Shown here: positions 9,558 through 22,100 of the stretch, piece after piece | Layout: the number at the start of each line of letters is the position of its first letter | Numbering within the stretch: the first letter of the stretch is position 1 | Made by a program: the position numbers and the translations under genes | Assembly: GCA_903772945.1 (NCBI GenBank) | Contig: CAICTM010000605.1 | Span: 1 to 56,860 of the forward strand | Direction: 5' to 3' | Source: Seminavis robusta | Taxonomy: Eukaryota; Bacillariophyta; Bacillariophyceae; Naviculales; Naviculaceae | DNA: 56,860 nucleotides | The notes under the pieces: generated by a model | Told to the model about the DNA's origin: nothing | The model's database searches: none | The model's input: only the letters and a program-made list of their open reading frames with translations

Positions 9558-11861
9558 ATGAATCCATCAAACGAACATGATGGTGGTGCTACCGATAACT
9601 CTACTAGTAGAGATGCTGATCATCAACCAGACCAGCTTGATGATGACTCAGCGGTTCTGGATATACTCATCAAGCGAGCAGAGGCAGAAGTTGAACAGCA
9701 GTACCGAGATGAAGCACAGCAGTACAACAATGAAGAATCTGATGCCAAAAAAGCTCAAGTAGAAGACAACCAGCAAGTTGCCAAGAAAAGGGAGACCAAA
9801 AGCACACCAAGCCATGGAAAAGGCAACCCAAAAGGGCAACTAAAACAACATGCTACAAATGAAACCAGGGAAGGAGCAGAAGAAGGTGCATCAAAAGAAA
9901 TATTGGAGATAGTGGCAGGACGAGCTGGACTGGCAATGAGGGAGCGTGAAAAAGAACAAGAAGACCTCAAGCAAGCATGCAATACCACTCCCAATGGCAA
10001 TCTCGTAAGCACTACGGTGGAAACAGGAATCAACGAAACTGCCAAAATGGAAAAGCTGGCAAAAACAACACAAGAAGAGGCAACAGAAAGAAAAAGGGTG
10101 CCACCAGGAAATACCCACCAACAAGGAGAAAAAATCCAGAATACCACTCATCAAGCCCTATGCGATAACGTTGTGCAGATTGTGCCACTCATACCCCCGG
10201 AAACCACACAGGGTTATACAAGCCAACTGTCATCCCGACCTGGAGCGTACATGGGAGCTCCAGGTGTGGCCTTGATTCGTGCAATCACTCTCCAATACTC
10301 TCTCCTGGGAGCGAGTGGAACTACTGGTCAGGGTCGTTTGGTGCAGGTGGATGGACCAGTTGATTCCTCTTTTGTCGAACAACCAAATACTGCAACGCCG
10401 AGCGCCAACCATGAAACTAGTGACAACCAGCAACTGGCAGTGGCTAATCCAGTTCTGGATGATCCTGATGAGGAGCAAAGGAGGCCACTGGCCAATCCAG
10501 TTGATCTTCAACAAGTTGAGGAAAGGGAGCAAAAACGAAAGAGACAGTGGCGGTTATATATTTCATTGGTGGTTATACTGTTCATTGTGATGGCCATTGT
10601 TGTTGGCATGGTCATTGGAACACAACAGAACAAGGACCCAGATGTTGTTGTTGTGCAGTCAACAGAGACACCAACTGTGTATGGTTCCATGGAGCCTTCT
10701 GAAGTGCCATCTTCTGCACCCACAGGAGTGCTGGACTTGCTGTTGGATAATCTACCCAGTCAAACATTGGCTAGGATCAACAATGGCAGTGAAACTCCCC
10801 AGTGGAGAGCATGGAATTGGCTTGTGAATCATCAAAACATCACATTTCTTTTAGAATGGAGAAAGGAGCAGCTGTTTGCACTAGCTACATTCTACTATGC
10901 CTTTGAGGGGGACAATTGGAACCCTCTAATAAAGGGGTTTGGGTGGATGGATGACACAGTAGGAGAGTGCAACTGGTTCTCCAATGGATTTGGATACTTC
11001 TATGAAGGAAAATTCTACGAATATCGTGGGCAGCTTTCCTGCAACAGCCATGGCAAATTTACCTCTCTTTGGTTGGAAGACCTCCAGCTTGCTGGTTTGA
11101 CACCCTCTATTCCACCAGAGATCACCATGTTGACTTCTTTGTCTCACCTTTATTTGGGTAACAATGACATTGCAGCATCAATTTCATCTCTGCTTCCAGC
11201 AGAATTGTATGAGATGACAGATTTGGCTGCTGTTGTATTGTATGACGACCACTTGACTGGCAATCTCCCAAGTGAGCTTGGACAACTCACTGCTTTGTAT
11301 CAGTTGTTTTTGTTGGAACATCAGTTATCAGGTCAGATTCCTTCAGAGCTTGGACACCTAACTGGCTTACATGAGCTGGCGTTTTGGGGAAACCAGTTCA
11401 CTGGGCGAATTCCTTCTGAACTTGGAAGACTCACTAACATGTCTCGCTTGGAGTTTACCATAAATCAGTTCACCGGACCCCTTCCATCAGAGCTTGGAAG
11501 ACTCTCTGAACTGTCACAACTTGGGTGCAATGATAATCAGTTCACTGGACCAGTCCCCTCTGAGTTTGGACAGCTGATTGCTTTGTTTGAGTTGAATTTG
11601 GATGGAAATCAATTGACCGGACCTGTGCCCTCTGAGTTTGGACTTTTGACAAATTTGGGTTCTCTGAATCTATCTGGCAACCATGGCTTGTCTGGCACAA
11701 TCCCAGAGAAGCTATGCCTCTTGCAGAATGTGTCTTGCACCTATGAGACAGCTTGGCGCACTGAGCCCTGCCATCTTGGGTTTGAATGTACCTCTGTTTT
11801 GTGTGGATGTAACTGTGCCTGTTCCAATGATTCTCAAACAGAAGGAGGACATAGATACTGA
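9558..11861 (+). CDS. Single-pass membrane leucine-rich-repeat protein (LRR family copy 2)
   Basis: A 767-residue intronless protein. The ATG at 9558 is chosen because it gives MNPSNEHDG, as in the relic at 7645, and it is the first ATG in the open frame. Layout: acidic, Gln/Glu-rich, probably partly coiled-coil N-terminus (1-190); a linker with VDGPVDSSF and NQQLAVANPVLDDPDEEQ; a basic KRKRQWR stop just before a transmembrane helix at about 332-354; TPTVYGSMEPSEVPSSAPTG; the LDLLLDNLP...EWRKEQLFALATFYYAFEG domain; about nine plant-type LRRs with LPSELGQLTALYQL and FTGPVPSEFGQL; and a Cys-rich tail (CTSVLCGCNCACSN). Basic residues before the helix favour the N-terminus in the cytosol and LRRs outside. 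It is the fullest copy in the window and the best reference for its broken relatives. Confidence 0.92.
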   Translation: MNPSNEHDGGATDNSTSRDADHQPDQLDDDSAVLDILIKRAEAEVEQQYRDEAQQYNNEESDAKKAQVEDNQQVAKKRETKSTPSHGKGNPKGQLKQHATNETREGAEEGASKEILEIVAGRAGLAMREREKEQEDLKQACNTTPNGNLVSTTVETGINETAKMEKLAKTTQEEATERKRVPPGNTHQQGEKIQNTTHQALCDNVVQIVPLIPPETTQGYTSQLSSRPGAYMGAPGVALIRAITLQYSLLGASGTTGQGRLVQVDGPVDSSFVEQPNTATPSANHETSDNQQLAVANPVLDDPDEEQRRPLANPVDLQQVEEREQKRKRQWRLYISLVVILFIVMAIVVGMVIGTQQNKDPDVVVVQSTETPTVYGSMEPSEVPSSAPTGVLDLLLDNLPSQTLARINNGSETPQWRAWNWLVNHQNITFLLEWRKEQLFALATFYYAFEGDNWNPLIKGFGWMDDTVGECNWFSNGFGYFYEGKFYEYRGQLSCNSHGKFTSLWLEDLQLAGLTPSIPPEITMLTSLSHLYLGNNDIAASISSLLPAELYEMTDLAAVVLYDDHLTGNLPSELGQLTALYQLFLLEHQLSGQIPSELGHLTGLHELAFWGNQFTGRIPSELGRLTNMSRLEFTINQFTGPLPSELGRLSELSQLGCNDNQFTGPVPSEFGQLIALFELNLDGNQLTGPVPSEFGLLTNLGSLNLSGNHGLSGTIPEKLCLLQNVSCTYETAWRTEPCHLGFECTSVLCGCNCACSNDSQTEGGHRY

Positions 11862-12096
11862 ATTACAATGTTTTGAACAGAGGATGCTAGTATATATGAT
11901 TCCGATTGTGCCCTAGCTAGCTACCACAATCACTTTGAAAAGTCAGTCCGTACGTGCGGCATTGCAGTTCATCTCTTTTTTAGTTTTTGGAAACAGTAGC
12001 TATACTTTTACCACAGTAAAGCTAAGTCAAGCTAGCTGTAAACTTCTCTCGTACAGCCCGTTCGTGAAAGCGTGTGATAATAAATAATAAACTATT

Positions 12097-13686
12097 TCAA
12101 TGCATACTCAGCGGCGAGCACAGGCAATGCCACTTCATGAGCAGTTCCTTGACACGTCCGACCGACTCCATGGGCTCCTCTTTTCGATGCGCGAGCAGTA
12201 GATGCAACCAATCGTCGGCAATATCCTCGTCCGTCTTTGGTTTGCCGACTTTCATTTGATCGTAGTGCGCTTGGGGTACCGGACAGGTCGTGAAGAAACA
12301 GGGCACGGCGTAACGAATTCCCGATGTGATTTTTTCCACCTCGTGCATGTTCTCCCACCCCGAGGAGAAAATGGCAGCCGCTCCGCGGGTGGGTGCAAAG
12401 GGCGTCATTTTTCGTCCCGCCTTGCGAATCTCGTCGGACAGCGAAATGTACGCGTCCTCGTCTTCGTCGGCCACCTCAATGACCATATCATCCTCGGGGA
12501 GCTCTTCTCCATTGAGTATCTTTTGCTCGAGTGCCTTGAGCGCCTCGTTTTCTTCATCGCTCTTTTGGGCCTCCATTTCCGCTTCTGTCTGTGCATCGGG
12601 ATCGGGGTCATTAAAGACAAAACTCCCGCCTTCAAAGTCTTCTCCCTGTGTACTCAAATACAGTACGCACGAATAGTGATATCCCGAATGAGTAGCTTCA
12701 TCGGTATGAAGCGTGACAAAATCTCCTTCCCCACCGCCTCCTCCTTTTTGCGTGGTTCCCGCCACGTATTTGCGCGAATACGCTTGCAACGGGAGAATGG
12801 TCGACAATGGCAGTCCGTATTCATGCGCAATAGTACGACGCACTCGTTCAATGAGTCGTACAAATTGCAAAATAGTCTTGGCGGATACCTTTTCCAAATT
12901 GTTGAATGTAAACGACGCCAATTCGGGAAATGTCTCGAGATCACTTTCGGGTGTCAATGCAAATGTCGGAAAAAAATTGCGACTGCATGCATCGCAGCAA
13001 TCCCCTCCTTCGCAGCACCGGCCTTCTTTCAACGGCAAATCTTTATGGGCCGAATCGTCAAAAATATAATTCATACGTCGCGCGGCTCCTCCGACACCCA
13101 CGGAATCGTCCGGTTGCATGCACGTGACATTGGTGGTCTGTTTTTCTCTTTTTAGCAGCAATTTGTGATCGGCGTCAAAAATGTGATGCAGCATAATGGG
13201 AACATTTTCCGACAATGGCTGATCTGCCGCTTCGGCCGTGTCGACGGCATTGACAACGGCCCAAAAGGCAGCGTTGGTCGTGTCGTCGTCCATTTCCACG
13301 TTGCCAGATTCGAGCAACTTCGTAACGGCGTGTCCGTCCATTTGAGTGGCGGCCTGATAGAGCTGCTCTTCAAGAGAACCACCAGTAGATTGATCATCAT
13401 CATCAGCTGCTGCTGAGTCTTCCTGTATCTTGAGGACGTCCACATAATCCTCAATTCGTAACATGGCTGCCTTCAAGTCAGAAACTTCGCTGCTACTGAG
13501 CGAATCGGGACCCTCCTTGATGCGCTTTTCCAACGTTTCCAGGCAAACTTTGGCCTCATTCGTTTCGGCCGACATGGACAGCCTTGAGCTTTTCCAAAGG
13601 ACACGAGGAGATGGGGCAAAAGCCACGACATCCTTGGCAATCCAGGATGCCAACAGAATGGCAGAGACAGTTACGAGTTCTCTCAT
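12097..13686 (-). CDS. Prolyl-hydroxylase-like 2OG-Fe(II) oxygenase with plastid-type presequence
   Basis: The frame is open upstream to 13965, but the ATG at 13686 is preferred: it gives a signal peptide (MRELVTVSAILLASWIAKDV) followed by V-A-F23-A-P, an ASAFAP-like diatom plastid-targeting motif. The protein is then 529 residues. A Cys cluster (CCEGGDCCDAC) lies in the middle. The P4Hc domain has HxD in TLHTDEATHSG (H327, D329), GGSFVFNDPDPD as the connecting strand, a distal His in NMHEVEK (H448) and Arg in SGIRYAVPCFF (R458). An acidic, Glu-rich insert separates the two halves of the domain. Hydroxylation of a protein proline is the likeliest reaction; the substrate and the plastid location are inference. 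An ER location is the alternative if the presequence is only a signal peptide. Confidence 0.8.
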   Translation of the reverse strand: MRELVTVSAILLASWIAKDVVAFAPSPRVLWKSSRLSMSAETNEAKVCLETLEKRIKEGPDSLSSSEVSDLKAAMLRIEDYVDVLKIQEDSAAADDDDQSTGGSLEEQLYQAATQMDGHAVTKLLESGNVEMDDDTTNAAFWAVVNAVDTAEAADQPLSENVPIMLHHIFDADHKLLLKREKQTTNVTCMQPDDSVGVGGAARRMNYIFDDSAHKDLPLKEGRCCEGGDCCDACSRNFFPTFALTPESDLETFPELASFTFNNLEKVSAKTILQFVRLIERVRRTIAHEYGLPLSTILPLQAYSRKYVAGTTQKGGGGGEGDFVTLHTDEATHSGYHYSCVLYLSTQGEDFEGGSFVFNDPDPDAQTEAEMEAQKSDEENEALKALEQKILNGEELPEDDMVIEVADEDEDAYISLSDEIRKAGRKMTPFAPTRGAAAIFSSGWENMHEVEKITSGIRYAVPCFFTTCPVPQAHYDQMKVGKPKTDEDIADDWLHLLLAHRKEEPMESVGRVKELLMKWHCLCSPLSMH

Positions 13687-14902
13687 TTGGATTGGGACAG
13701 TCAATTGGGTCAACGGTGCAATGATATTGGACTTTTGTCTCCACAATTTTATGAGAGTTGCTTCAAAGATCTTTCTTTCTATTGGGATTGCGTGGTCTCC
13801 ACCCATCACCCGTTGGGATTTGGGCATGGGAACTGTGGCACCTCGTGCGTCAGTTGACTCACGAATAAGAGTTTTAGTCAACATTGATACGGTTAGAGTT
13901 ATTTGGTGATGAAGGTTCCGCTCACGGAAGAACAACTGCGCCACGCCCCTTTGCCACACCACCAAGGGAGGTGCTGACTGCCTTTTGTGGTTACAATACT
14001 ATGGTTACTATGTCCGTTTGTCAATTCCAGCGCTGGTTTGGTTGATAGCCGTGCTCAGAGGGTCATCCTCATGGTCATGTATTTCTATTATGGGTATGTT
14101 ATCGTTCGCGTTTCTACAGAGACAATATCAAACAAGAAGTGTGCTCAATCCTTCACATCCTGAGGGACATTGTCGAAGATGGGACCTCCTCACTCCAGGC
14201 AGCTCTCCATGCCTGAACCATCCCAAGGCTGATTGGTAATGATGGTCTTGAGCTCCAAGGCTACGGGGATTGGGATCCCCTGTTGGCAAGCTCACTCATG
14301 AGGAGGTGGCTCCCGGGAGCTCTGCGGAACATCAGAAGAACAGCTGCGGAAGGCAGCAAGCCTTGGATAAAAGGGGTCCATAATTGCTTACGCTTCGGAT
14401 GTGCTCCAGAACTACATGTACTGTAGCTCTGTAGCTCTAGTACACGTAGGAATTAAGTCAGTGGCGACAGTTACGGTACGAGAGGTACCGGTAACTCGAG
14501 CACAGTAAACTATTTCTTTTGAATGTATGTGCAATAACCCTTTTGGTCTAGTACGGTAGTCAATGCATAGAAGCACCTAAAGCATGCTAAAATCGCCACA
14601 CACGAGAAAGAATGAGGAGAGTGACAGTCAGTCCCGGTATGTCTCGCTCATTCCAAAAACGATCATCGCCACCGTTCTAAACAAACCATAGCTCCTAGAG
14701 ACGGTCGTCTTCCAACTGCTCGCTTGTTACGTTATGTTGCCACACAACCATCTATGCATACAGTATCAGTGGTATGGTATTCCCGCATACAGATAACTTA
14801 CCAAGCTGGCTCCGAGCAGCTATCAAAACAAGCACGGGAACAGTGCCATTATCGCGCTCAGCGCCATTAGCATCTGTGAAATTCTAAAAAGTGCCTGTCA
14901 CC
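13687..14902. other. Intergenic region
   Basis: About 1.2 kb between divergent genes. The first 280 bases are an upstream extension of the oxygenase frame without domain support. A G/C-richer stretch at about 14150-14410 differs in texture from its surroundings and could be a repeat fragment, but I could not identify it. Both promoters are presumably here. Confidence 0.4.
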
Positions 14903-17900
14903 ATGACGAGTACTGCCAGCATCGGCCGTCAACGGAGCTCCATGTCTCTGCCTCGTCCATCTCTGAAGAACGATTCTTCTGAGGAAAAGCACCTCGTGTT
15001 GAGTCACTTTCGTCGTCGTCCGGAAGAAATGACGATTCTCCATGCGCTTGCCATGGCCCGCGAGACTCGGACGGTGCAGGTGGTGATGGTGGGTGGCAGC
15101 AGTGGAGTTGGCAAGACCACGACAGTGACCATGGCGTTGCAGAATAGTATTAATAGTGCTCAGGATTGCTGGAGAGGTACTGCCAAATTCGAACGACGCA
15201 AGTCCCCACTGCCATTTGCCCCGCTCCGACAGTTGCTAAGCAGTCTCTGTCAAGTCATGCAAGCATCAGAACTACGAGAGGAATGTCGACAAATCTTACT
15301 CAAGACTCTTTCCTCCAGTCACATTCACATATTATCGGGTCTCGCCACCACCCATCTACAAGCCTTACTCGACGAGGACGACGATGGACCCGATGACATT
15401 AGTCAATGCAGTACCGGGACACTCTCCACAATCAGCAGTCAGCAGAGCAATCAGAGTCTGGTGGTTGAGGAATCCTTTGGTACTGATGACGATGAGAAGG
15501 AAAGTAGTGACACCAGCAACACAACAGCCATTGTCAAAACTCCCACCTTTGGATCCACCAGCTCCGCCTCCTCGTTGCATACCAAAGACATTGACGGGAA
15601 CACACTCCACGAACTCAAAATGGCGGTACGTGCGTTCCTACAGGCCATCACCACACTACGACCCGCTATTCTGTGTATGGACGATATCATGTGGAGCGAT
15701 GATGCCACATTGCAAGTCTTACAGGGACTGTTACAGGTAGAAACTACGAAGGGGATACTCGCTTGCATCACGCATCACAACGACGTCGATCATGAATCGA
15801 AACATTGGAGTACCTGGAAAACCACACTGCAAGGTAGTGACGCCGTGCACTCCATGGTCCTACGCAACTTGACACTGTCCGAAGTCACCGCTCTGTTGGC
15901 CGATTCCATGGGAATGGACGTGACTACCAATACCAAACCACCGCATCGAGTCGAAGATCTGGCCGAGCTCTGTTATGGATACACACGCGGCAATCTATTC
16001 TTTTTAGCGCAAGTCATTGAAAACCTACAAGAGACGCAGTTGCTGCAGTATGATCGACTAAAGATGCACTGGAGGTATGACACCGATGAAATCAAGAAAG
16101 GACAAACGTCACTCTCCAATAATGTGCTGCAAGTCGTCTCGAGTCGACTGGAACTCTTGCCGGAGCACGCACGGCAAACACTCCAATTGGCGTCCTGCTT
16201 TGGATCTCGCGTTACCAAAGAGGTACTCGAAGTGTGTCAATCCGTCTTGAGCAGCGACGATACTACTACCAAAACGGAGAGCCTGCAACTACTCTGCAGT
16301 ACCGAATTCTTGACTTGTTTGGCTAGTACCGAACAACGATTCTACCAGTTCTCGCATGATTCCATTGAACTGGCGGCCTTCTCCTTGTTACCATCCCAAG
16401 ACGGCCAAGCCATGGCCCAGCTTCATTGGAAAATTGCGGCTCTTCTCATGGGACATTTGCCGCGCGCACCCAAGGACGATTGGCTCTTTTTTGCCTGTGT
16501 CGATCAACTCAACTTGAGCGCGGGTCTGGCGCAGACGCTCGAAGAGCGCATTCAAATCGCCACGCTAAACTTGAAAGCCGGTGCTCGAGCGGCCGCAATG
16601 TCGGCCTTTTTGCCAGCCTCCAACTATTTGAGGGCTGGGATTATTGCCTTGGGACCTGATCCCTTTACCGTGGAAGATACCTACGATTTTGCGATTCTCT
16701 TGCATTCGCTCTACAGCAAGACACTGTATTGTGTGGGGAATATTGTCGAGAGCCGGGACATGGCCGAGTTGGTAGTTTCCAGTGCCAAGACGGAACCGGA
16801 AAAGGAAGCGCCCTCTTTTACATTGATCAAGTGTTACTTTGCCGAAGATGAAGGCGACAAACTCGTAGATCTGTGTTTCGAACAGCTAAAACGCCTGGGG
16901 ATTCAGCTGCCCAACAACCCTGGGACCTGGCAGGTGCAAATGGAACAAAGGAGACTGTACCAGACGATCCGAAAGTATCCTGACGACGAAAAGTTGTTGG
17001 CTCTATCTCGCATGAACGACGACACCAAAGCGTTGGCACTGCGGATTCTCTGTGAGCTTGTCTTTACGTTGCATCACCAGGGAAGAACGGCGCTCCTGGG
17101 GCTGGTCACTTCGTACGTATTCGATCTATCGTTCAAGCTTTGTGAACTCTTTTTGACATTGATGACTTCATCCTCACAATTCTTTCTATGTGCGACCCTC
17201 TTCTCTTGTGAACGATCAGTCAAATGTTCCAGATCACAGCCAAGTACGGGTATTGCAGATACACACCGGAAGTCTTTGCCGTGGTGGGAGCATACTTATC
17301 CAGCCGGGGTCAGATCAAGGAGGGACTTCGCTTTGCCGCCTTGGCCGAAAAGCTGCTCGAGTATCCTTACTACAGCCGGAACCAAGAAATCAAAGGACGA
17401 GCCTACGTCTACATTGCTGCGTTTACCAAGTGGTGGGTTCTTCCAATCCCAAAGAGCTTGGATCTCCTCATCGCGGGCAATGAAAATTGCATGGCATCTG
17501 GCTGCATTCCCTACGCTTGTCACAGTCAAATCCTTTACTCCACCAACTTTTTCTACAGCGGGCTGCCGACAGAGTCATTGTTGCACAATGTTGAGAACTT
17601 CTGCACACTCATGCTCGAGTATAAGCAAGAAAGGGCCTTCTTGGTGCTGACGCCACTCTGGCAATGCTTACTCAATCTAGCCGGGCAATCTTTGGATCCA
17701 TTGGACATGAAAGCGGGGTATGCTCATGAGCAGCGACAAGTGGTGCTCGACAAAGCGTCGGGCGATGCTTCAGCCTGTTATATCAACTGCTATGGGATGC
17801 AGCTGGCCTACTACTTGGGCGATTTGGACAAGGCCATTGAGTATTCGAAGCAGCTCAAGGAGAACTTCAATGGGTTGAGCAAGGCTTGCGTTAACTATGT

Positions 17901-18429
17901 CACCCAGCTCTTTTTCTTTGCGTTGATTGCACTTGCCCGGTATCGAAAAGACAAGAAGAGAGTGTTTCGAGATGAAGCCCAAAAGTACATCAAAGTGGTG
18001 CATGGGTTGGTCAAAGGTGGTGGCATGAACATTCTCCACAAGTTCCAGCTTCTGGAAGCAGAGTTGGCCGCTGTCCTGCCAAACACGTCGGTCGAGGATG
18101 GGTGCAAAAAGTACAGCGAGGCCATTGTGTCTGCCCAACAAGCAGGCTTTTTGCAGGATGCTGCCCTGGCCAATTACCTGTGCTTTTGGTTTCGTAAGAG
18201 CCGGAGTGATGAGGACGAAGAATCCTGTGGGCATCACTTGGAACAAGCGTACACACTTTGGAGGACTTGGAATGCTCATGCTGTGGCAGATTCGTTGGCA
18301 GACAGACACCCGGACGACTTTGCCAGTATTCTGGCATCAGAACCGATTCCAAAACCATGCATTCCTGCGAAGTCGGAAGGTTTTCCATCAATGTTGGCGG
18401 ATCAGCATAGACCACTACCCATACTTTAG
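14903..18429 (+). CDS. AAA_16/STAND-like P-loop ATPase with C-terminal helical (TPR-like) region, two exons
   Basis: Start is the ATG at 14903. A GT-AG intron is inferred at 17113-17219 (107 bp, donor GTACGT, acceptor GATCAG); the codon split TC|T gives ...GLVTSQMFQITAKYG, matching the paralog at 26026-37540, and the protein is 1,139 residues. Walker A is GSSGVGKTT (about 66-74), Walker B is AILCMDDIMWSDD (acidic pair at 260-261), and a Ser/Thr-rich acidic insert lies between them. Beyond about 550 the chain is alpha-helical, with TPR-like pairs such as YLGDLDKAIEYSKQLKENF. This is the ATPase-plus-helical layout found in AAA_16 regulators and in the middle of some hybrid histidine kinases (family knowledge), but no kinase, GAF or receiver domain is present. 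It probably works as a nucleotide-switched signalling scaffold; its partner is unknown. Confidence 0.85.
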
Positions 18430-19121
18430 GACATGGACAACTATATCCTCCTAAAACTACCTCGTCCTTTTGTAGCATTTGGCTTCTAGCTAGTATTGTG
18501 AAAGAAACTTCAGCGTGAAATGCGTGGAACTTTCCCTCCATGCGTCACATAAGCGACTTTGTTACCCTGTTCCTACTAGCTAGCTAACCAACTTTCTGTT
18601 GGTGTTAACTCTTGCTGCGGTTTCTTTGTTCAGACCAGGTGCCTCAAGAGGGAGAACGCGACAAGCTCTTGCACAGACGGAGGAGAGACAAGATGATGCT
18701 GTCTCTCAATGCAAACTCCAGTCTGGTAACACATTTGAATACGTTAGCTCATCTGGCTTAGATTATTCTCGAAGGCAACACAGAAGACAGCACGAATGAG
18801 AAAACAACGGCAAGAAAGATGAAGGATAAGTGAGTGGTTGGTGGCTGGCTCCGGTGCAAAGCCAATACCGTAGAGGGAGAACCACGGCGAGTGATGTTCT
18901 GATAATCATCTTTTCGCTGCACTGTATCCATTCCACCCCGCAAATCGCCATGTGGCTAGCTAGCTAGGCACCGTGGCAAGCTCTGCAAGTGTGGAGACGG
19001 ATTCTCAACTTTCCAGCTGAACGACTGGGCACGGGGCTGTCCACCTGGATCCAGGAGCCATAGAGCACCAATAGTCTCGTAGAACCTTCTCTGCATCAAG
19101 AGCTGAAATGACAAGTATCCA
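18430..19121. other. Intergenic region
   Basis: About 690 bases between two same-strand genes, with GCTAGCTAG motifs at about 18578-18588 and 18956-18967. No gene, RNA or larger repeat is apparent. Confidence 0.5.
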
Positions 19122-22100
19122 ATGATGAAGGCTTCTTTCCAATCTCCACTCCGTCGTTTGGGTTGTGCCAAGTATGTGATGCTGTCTCTGATTCCGCTTG
19201 TCAACCAATTGTTCCCGCTGCTGTGGACCAAAAACTACCTCGGTATGATCTTGTTTCGAGATCGGCACGACTTCCCCCTCGTCACGGTCTCTTCACAGAC
19301 AGGATACAACACATTGGAAGAAACGTATGATAACCGCCAGCATCAGGAGCTCCTTCATCTTCTCAAGAGGAACCCTAAGCCTCGTATTCTATTCGTTCGT
19401 GACAATGCAGCGAAGAGCACTGATGCCACGACCATGCCCACCAGGCTAGGGTCAATGTATCGTCTTGTGTCCAACCTGAGCGACAGCAAGGTAGGGGGAA
19501 AAGCCATCCGATGGGAACTTCCGGGACTTCGGGAGCAACCCAAGTATCCGCTTGTCAAAGGCTTGTGCGAAGGCAAGGGTCCCGATTGTGTCATACCTGA
19601 ACTATGGCTTTCGAACAGGAACATTACGGCTTGCAATCCCATTCACGAAATTGACCTATCCAAAGGTCCTCGAATAGTTGCGAAGGGCGGGAAGCGCTTG
19701 GTTTGGAAAGTCAGCCAACCAGTTGTCAAAAAGTACGAGACTGGTGGCAAGTTCTCAACTACCCATAACGCAACCGTGCAACGAAAGAAACGCTTCCCCA
19801 ACGTGGTCCTCTTTCGATTGAAACCGCCGCGAGAGGATGATCTAGCAGCCCTCAAGATGTTTCGTTTGAGCAGAGACATGCCAAATGACTTTGGACCACA
19901 GTCCATTGACAATCAGCACCGCGATGCGATGATTCATCAACTCTTGACTTCATCGCCCAACATTGTGAATATCTACGGTTACTGTGGAGCCTCGGCGGTG
20001 TACGACTTTGCAGATGGAGGCAATCTACAAGACAACATTCTTGGTTCTACTTACAAAAAGCAAAAGAAGGGCATGCAAGCAAAACCCGGCAGTGGACCCT
20101 TGCACGAGGACGAGCTCCTGGACGTGGCCCATCAGATTGCAAGTTCTTTGGCCGACCTTCATCTCTTGAACACTCACACTGGAGAGCCCATGATTTCCCA
20201 TGCAGATATCTATGGACCCCAAGTACGTATGCGTCTCCACTCTATTGACGTGCTGCCTTGAATCACCGACTGAATCCCTCACATCTCTCTCGATCCAGTG
20301 GGTCAAAGTACGGGGAAAATACCAGCTCACAGACTTCAACCTGGCCAAGCTATTGGTCCGATCCAAGTTCAAGAATGTCATGTACCCTTTCACACGAGAT
20401 GTCGTGGACAACGTAAGCAATGACGCCAGCACTCTGAATAGAATTGCACTCCTCAAGCACTCCTTCTCTCACCGTCCTTGCTCGAACAGTGGTTTGCACC
20501 AGAAGTTCATCGACAAAGAAAGGTAGCGAGGCCGAGTGTCACTTACAAGATGGATATCTTTCAGCTGGGCAACATCCTCTTCATGTTGCTCGTGGGGAAG
20601 CCGCCATTTGGAAAGAAGAAACGATGGGATGTACACAAACTCGTCACGGAACAACAGCAGCTCGTGGATGAGATCCCTGATATGATCCGATACAGCAGCG
20701 ACGACTTTGCTCAAATGGCACTGGTGGAGATTATTGATTGGTGCCGTCAGGAGGATCCCGACAAACGACCAACCGCGCGACAAGTCGTCAAGTTTCTCAG
20801 GCACAAGATCGCAGTACGGGACAAGTATGACAGCGTGCAAACCATCAATCAACGAGCCAAGAGATTCCCGTCCGTGAAAGAACGGATAAAGGTCTACATG
20901 TCCAGTTGGTACGCTTGTCCCTGTGCTGACAAAAAGAAGCAGAAGACGAAGAAAAGCAATGGCATGTCTAGCCCAGCGTCTTCCTTTATCCAGTACCAGT
21001 ACGTTCCCAGCAACAAGAAGGGAGGAGGAGGACAGGATGCCGTCTTGATCCAAGCACCACAAACAAGCCGGGATACCTTTTCCTATTCCTGGAATCGCAT
21101 TGTTAGGCTAGAACCGGGAATACGGACGGATGATGCGATGATCATTGTACCAGCTGCGTTGGAGGGAAGCACGAACACGTCTTCTCATGCTGGATTCCGG
21201 AACGATATCGTCCAAACACTGCTACCCTTCATGGAGATGTTGCATGATAAACCTATCATTTCTCAATGGGGAGACAAGAAATCGTTGGTGATTTCGAGCT
21301 CGGAGGCGACCTTGGCTGACACAGACACCACTGCTACAAGAGAGAATAGACGACCTCTGATATCCCTTCCTCACCTGAAGAAGTGCCGCCGTGCATTGAC
21401 CAAAGACGAGCGCAGACAAATCACAAACAGTGGGAGCTGTTACAGCAGCGCGGACCGTCCGCACTCTGATTTCCCAATAGTTTGGAAGCTAGATAGCAAT
21501 CGACTCTTGGGTTGGGTACCCTTTGTGCACAGGAATGACAAACTCTGGACCGAGAAGCAATCCAAGGCGGTCTGGCGTGGACGACTGACTGGTCAAGCAC
21601 TGTCGGAGAATAGGGCGGTGCTTAGGTCGGAAGTATCGGAAAAGGAGTACTGTCGAGCTCTCAAGCGCTGCAACTTTGTCCTGCAGCACCACAACTCAAC
21701 GATGGTGGATGCCCGGCTCATCACGTTACAGAGCAAAAAGCTAAGCGAGAAAGTGGATGGAGTGCCCCTCCTTGGCGACAAAAAAAGTATGCGAGAGCTT
21801 TTGGATTACAAGGTCCTGATTGTAATGGAAGGCAATGACGTTGCTTCGGGTCTTGGTTGGTCATTGCGCTCCAACTCGGTTGTGATGATGCCACGTCCTA
21901 CGTTTACATCTTGGTTGATGGAGGAGTTACTGGAGCCCTGGGTGCACTACATCCCTTTGAATGACAAGCTCGACGACGTGGAGGAGAAAATGGAATGGAT
22001 AAGAGAAAACGATGCCGAGGCAGAGCAAATAGCTATTCGTGGAAGTCTGTGGATGGCAGATCTTCTGGAACATCCAAATGTGAAGTCGGACGACGAACGG

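Noticed and set aside
12202..13155. 317-codon open frame on the plus strand
   Set aside because: Antisense to the oxygenase with complete HxD...H...R motifs; no domain of its own.
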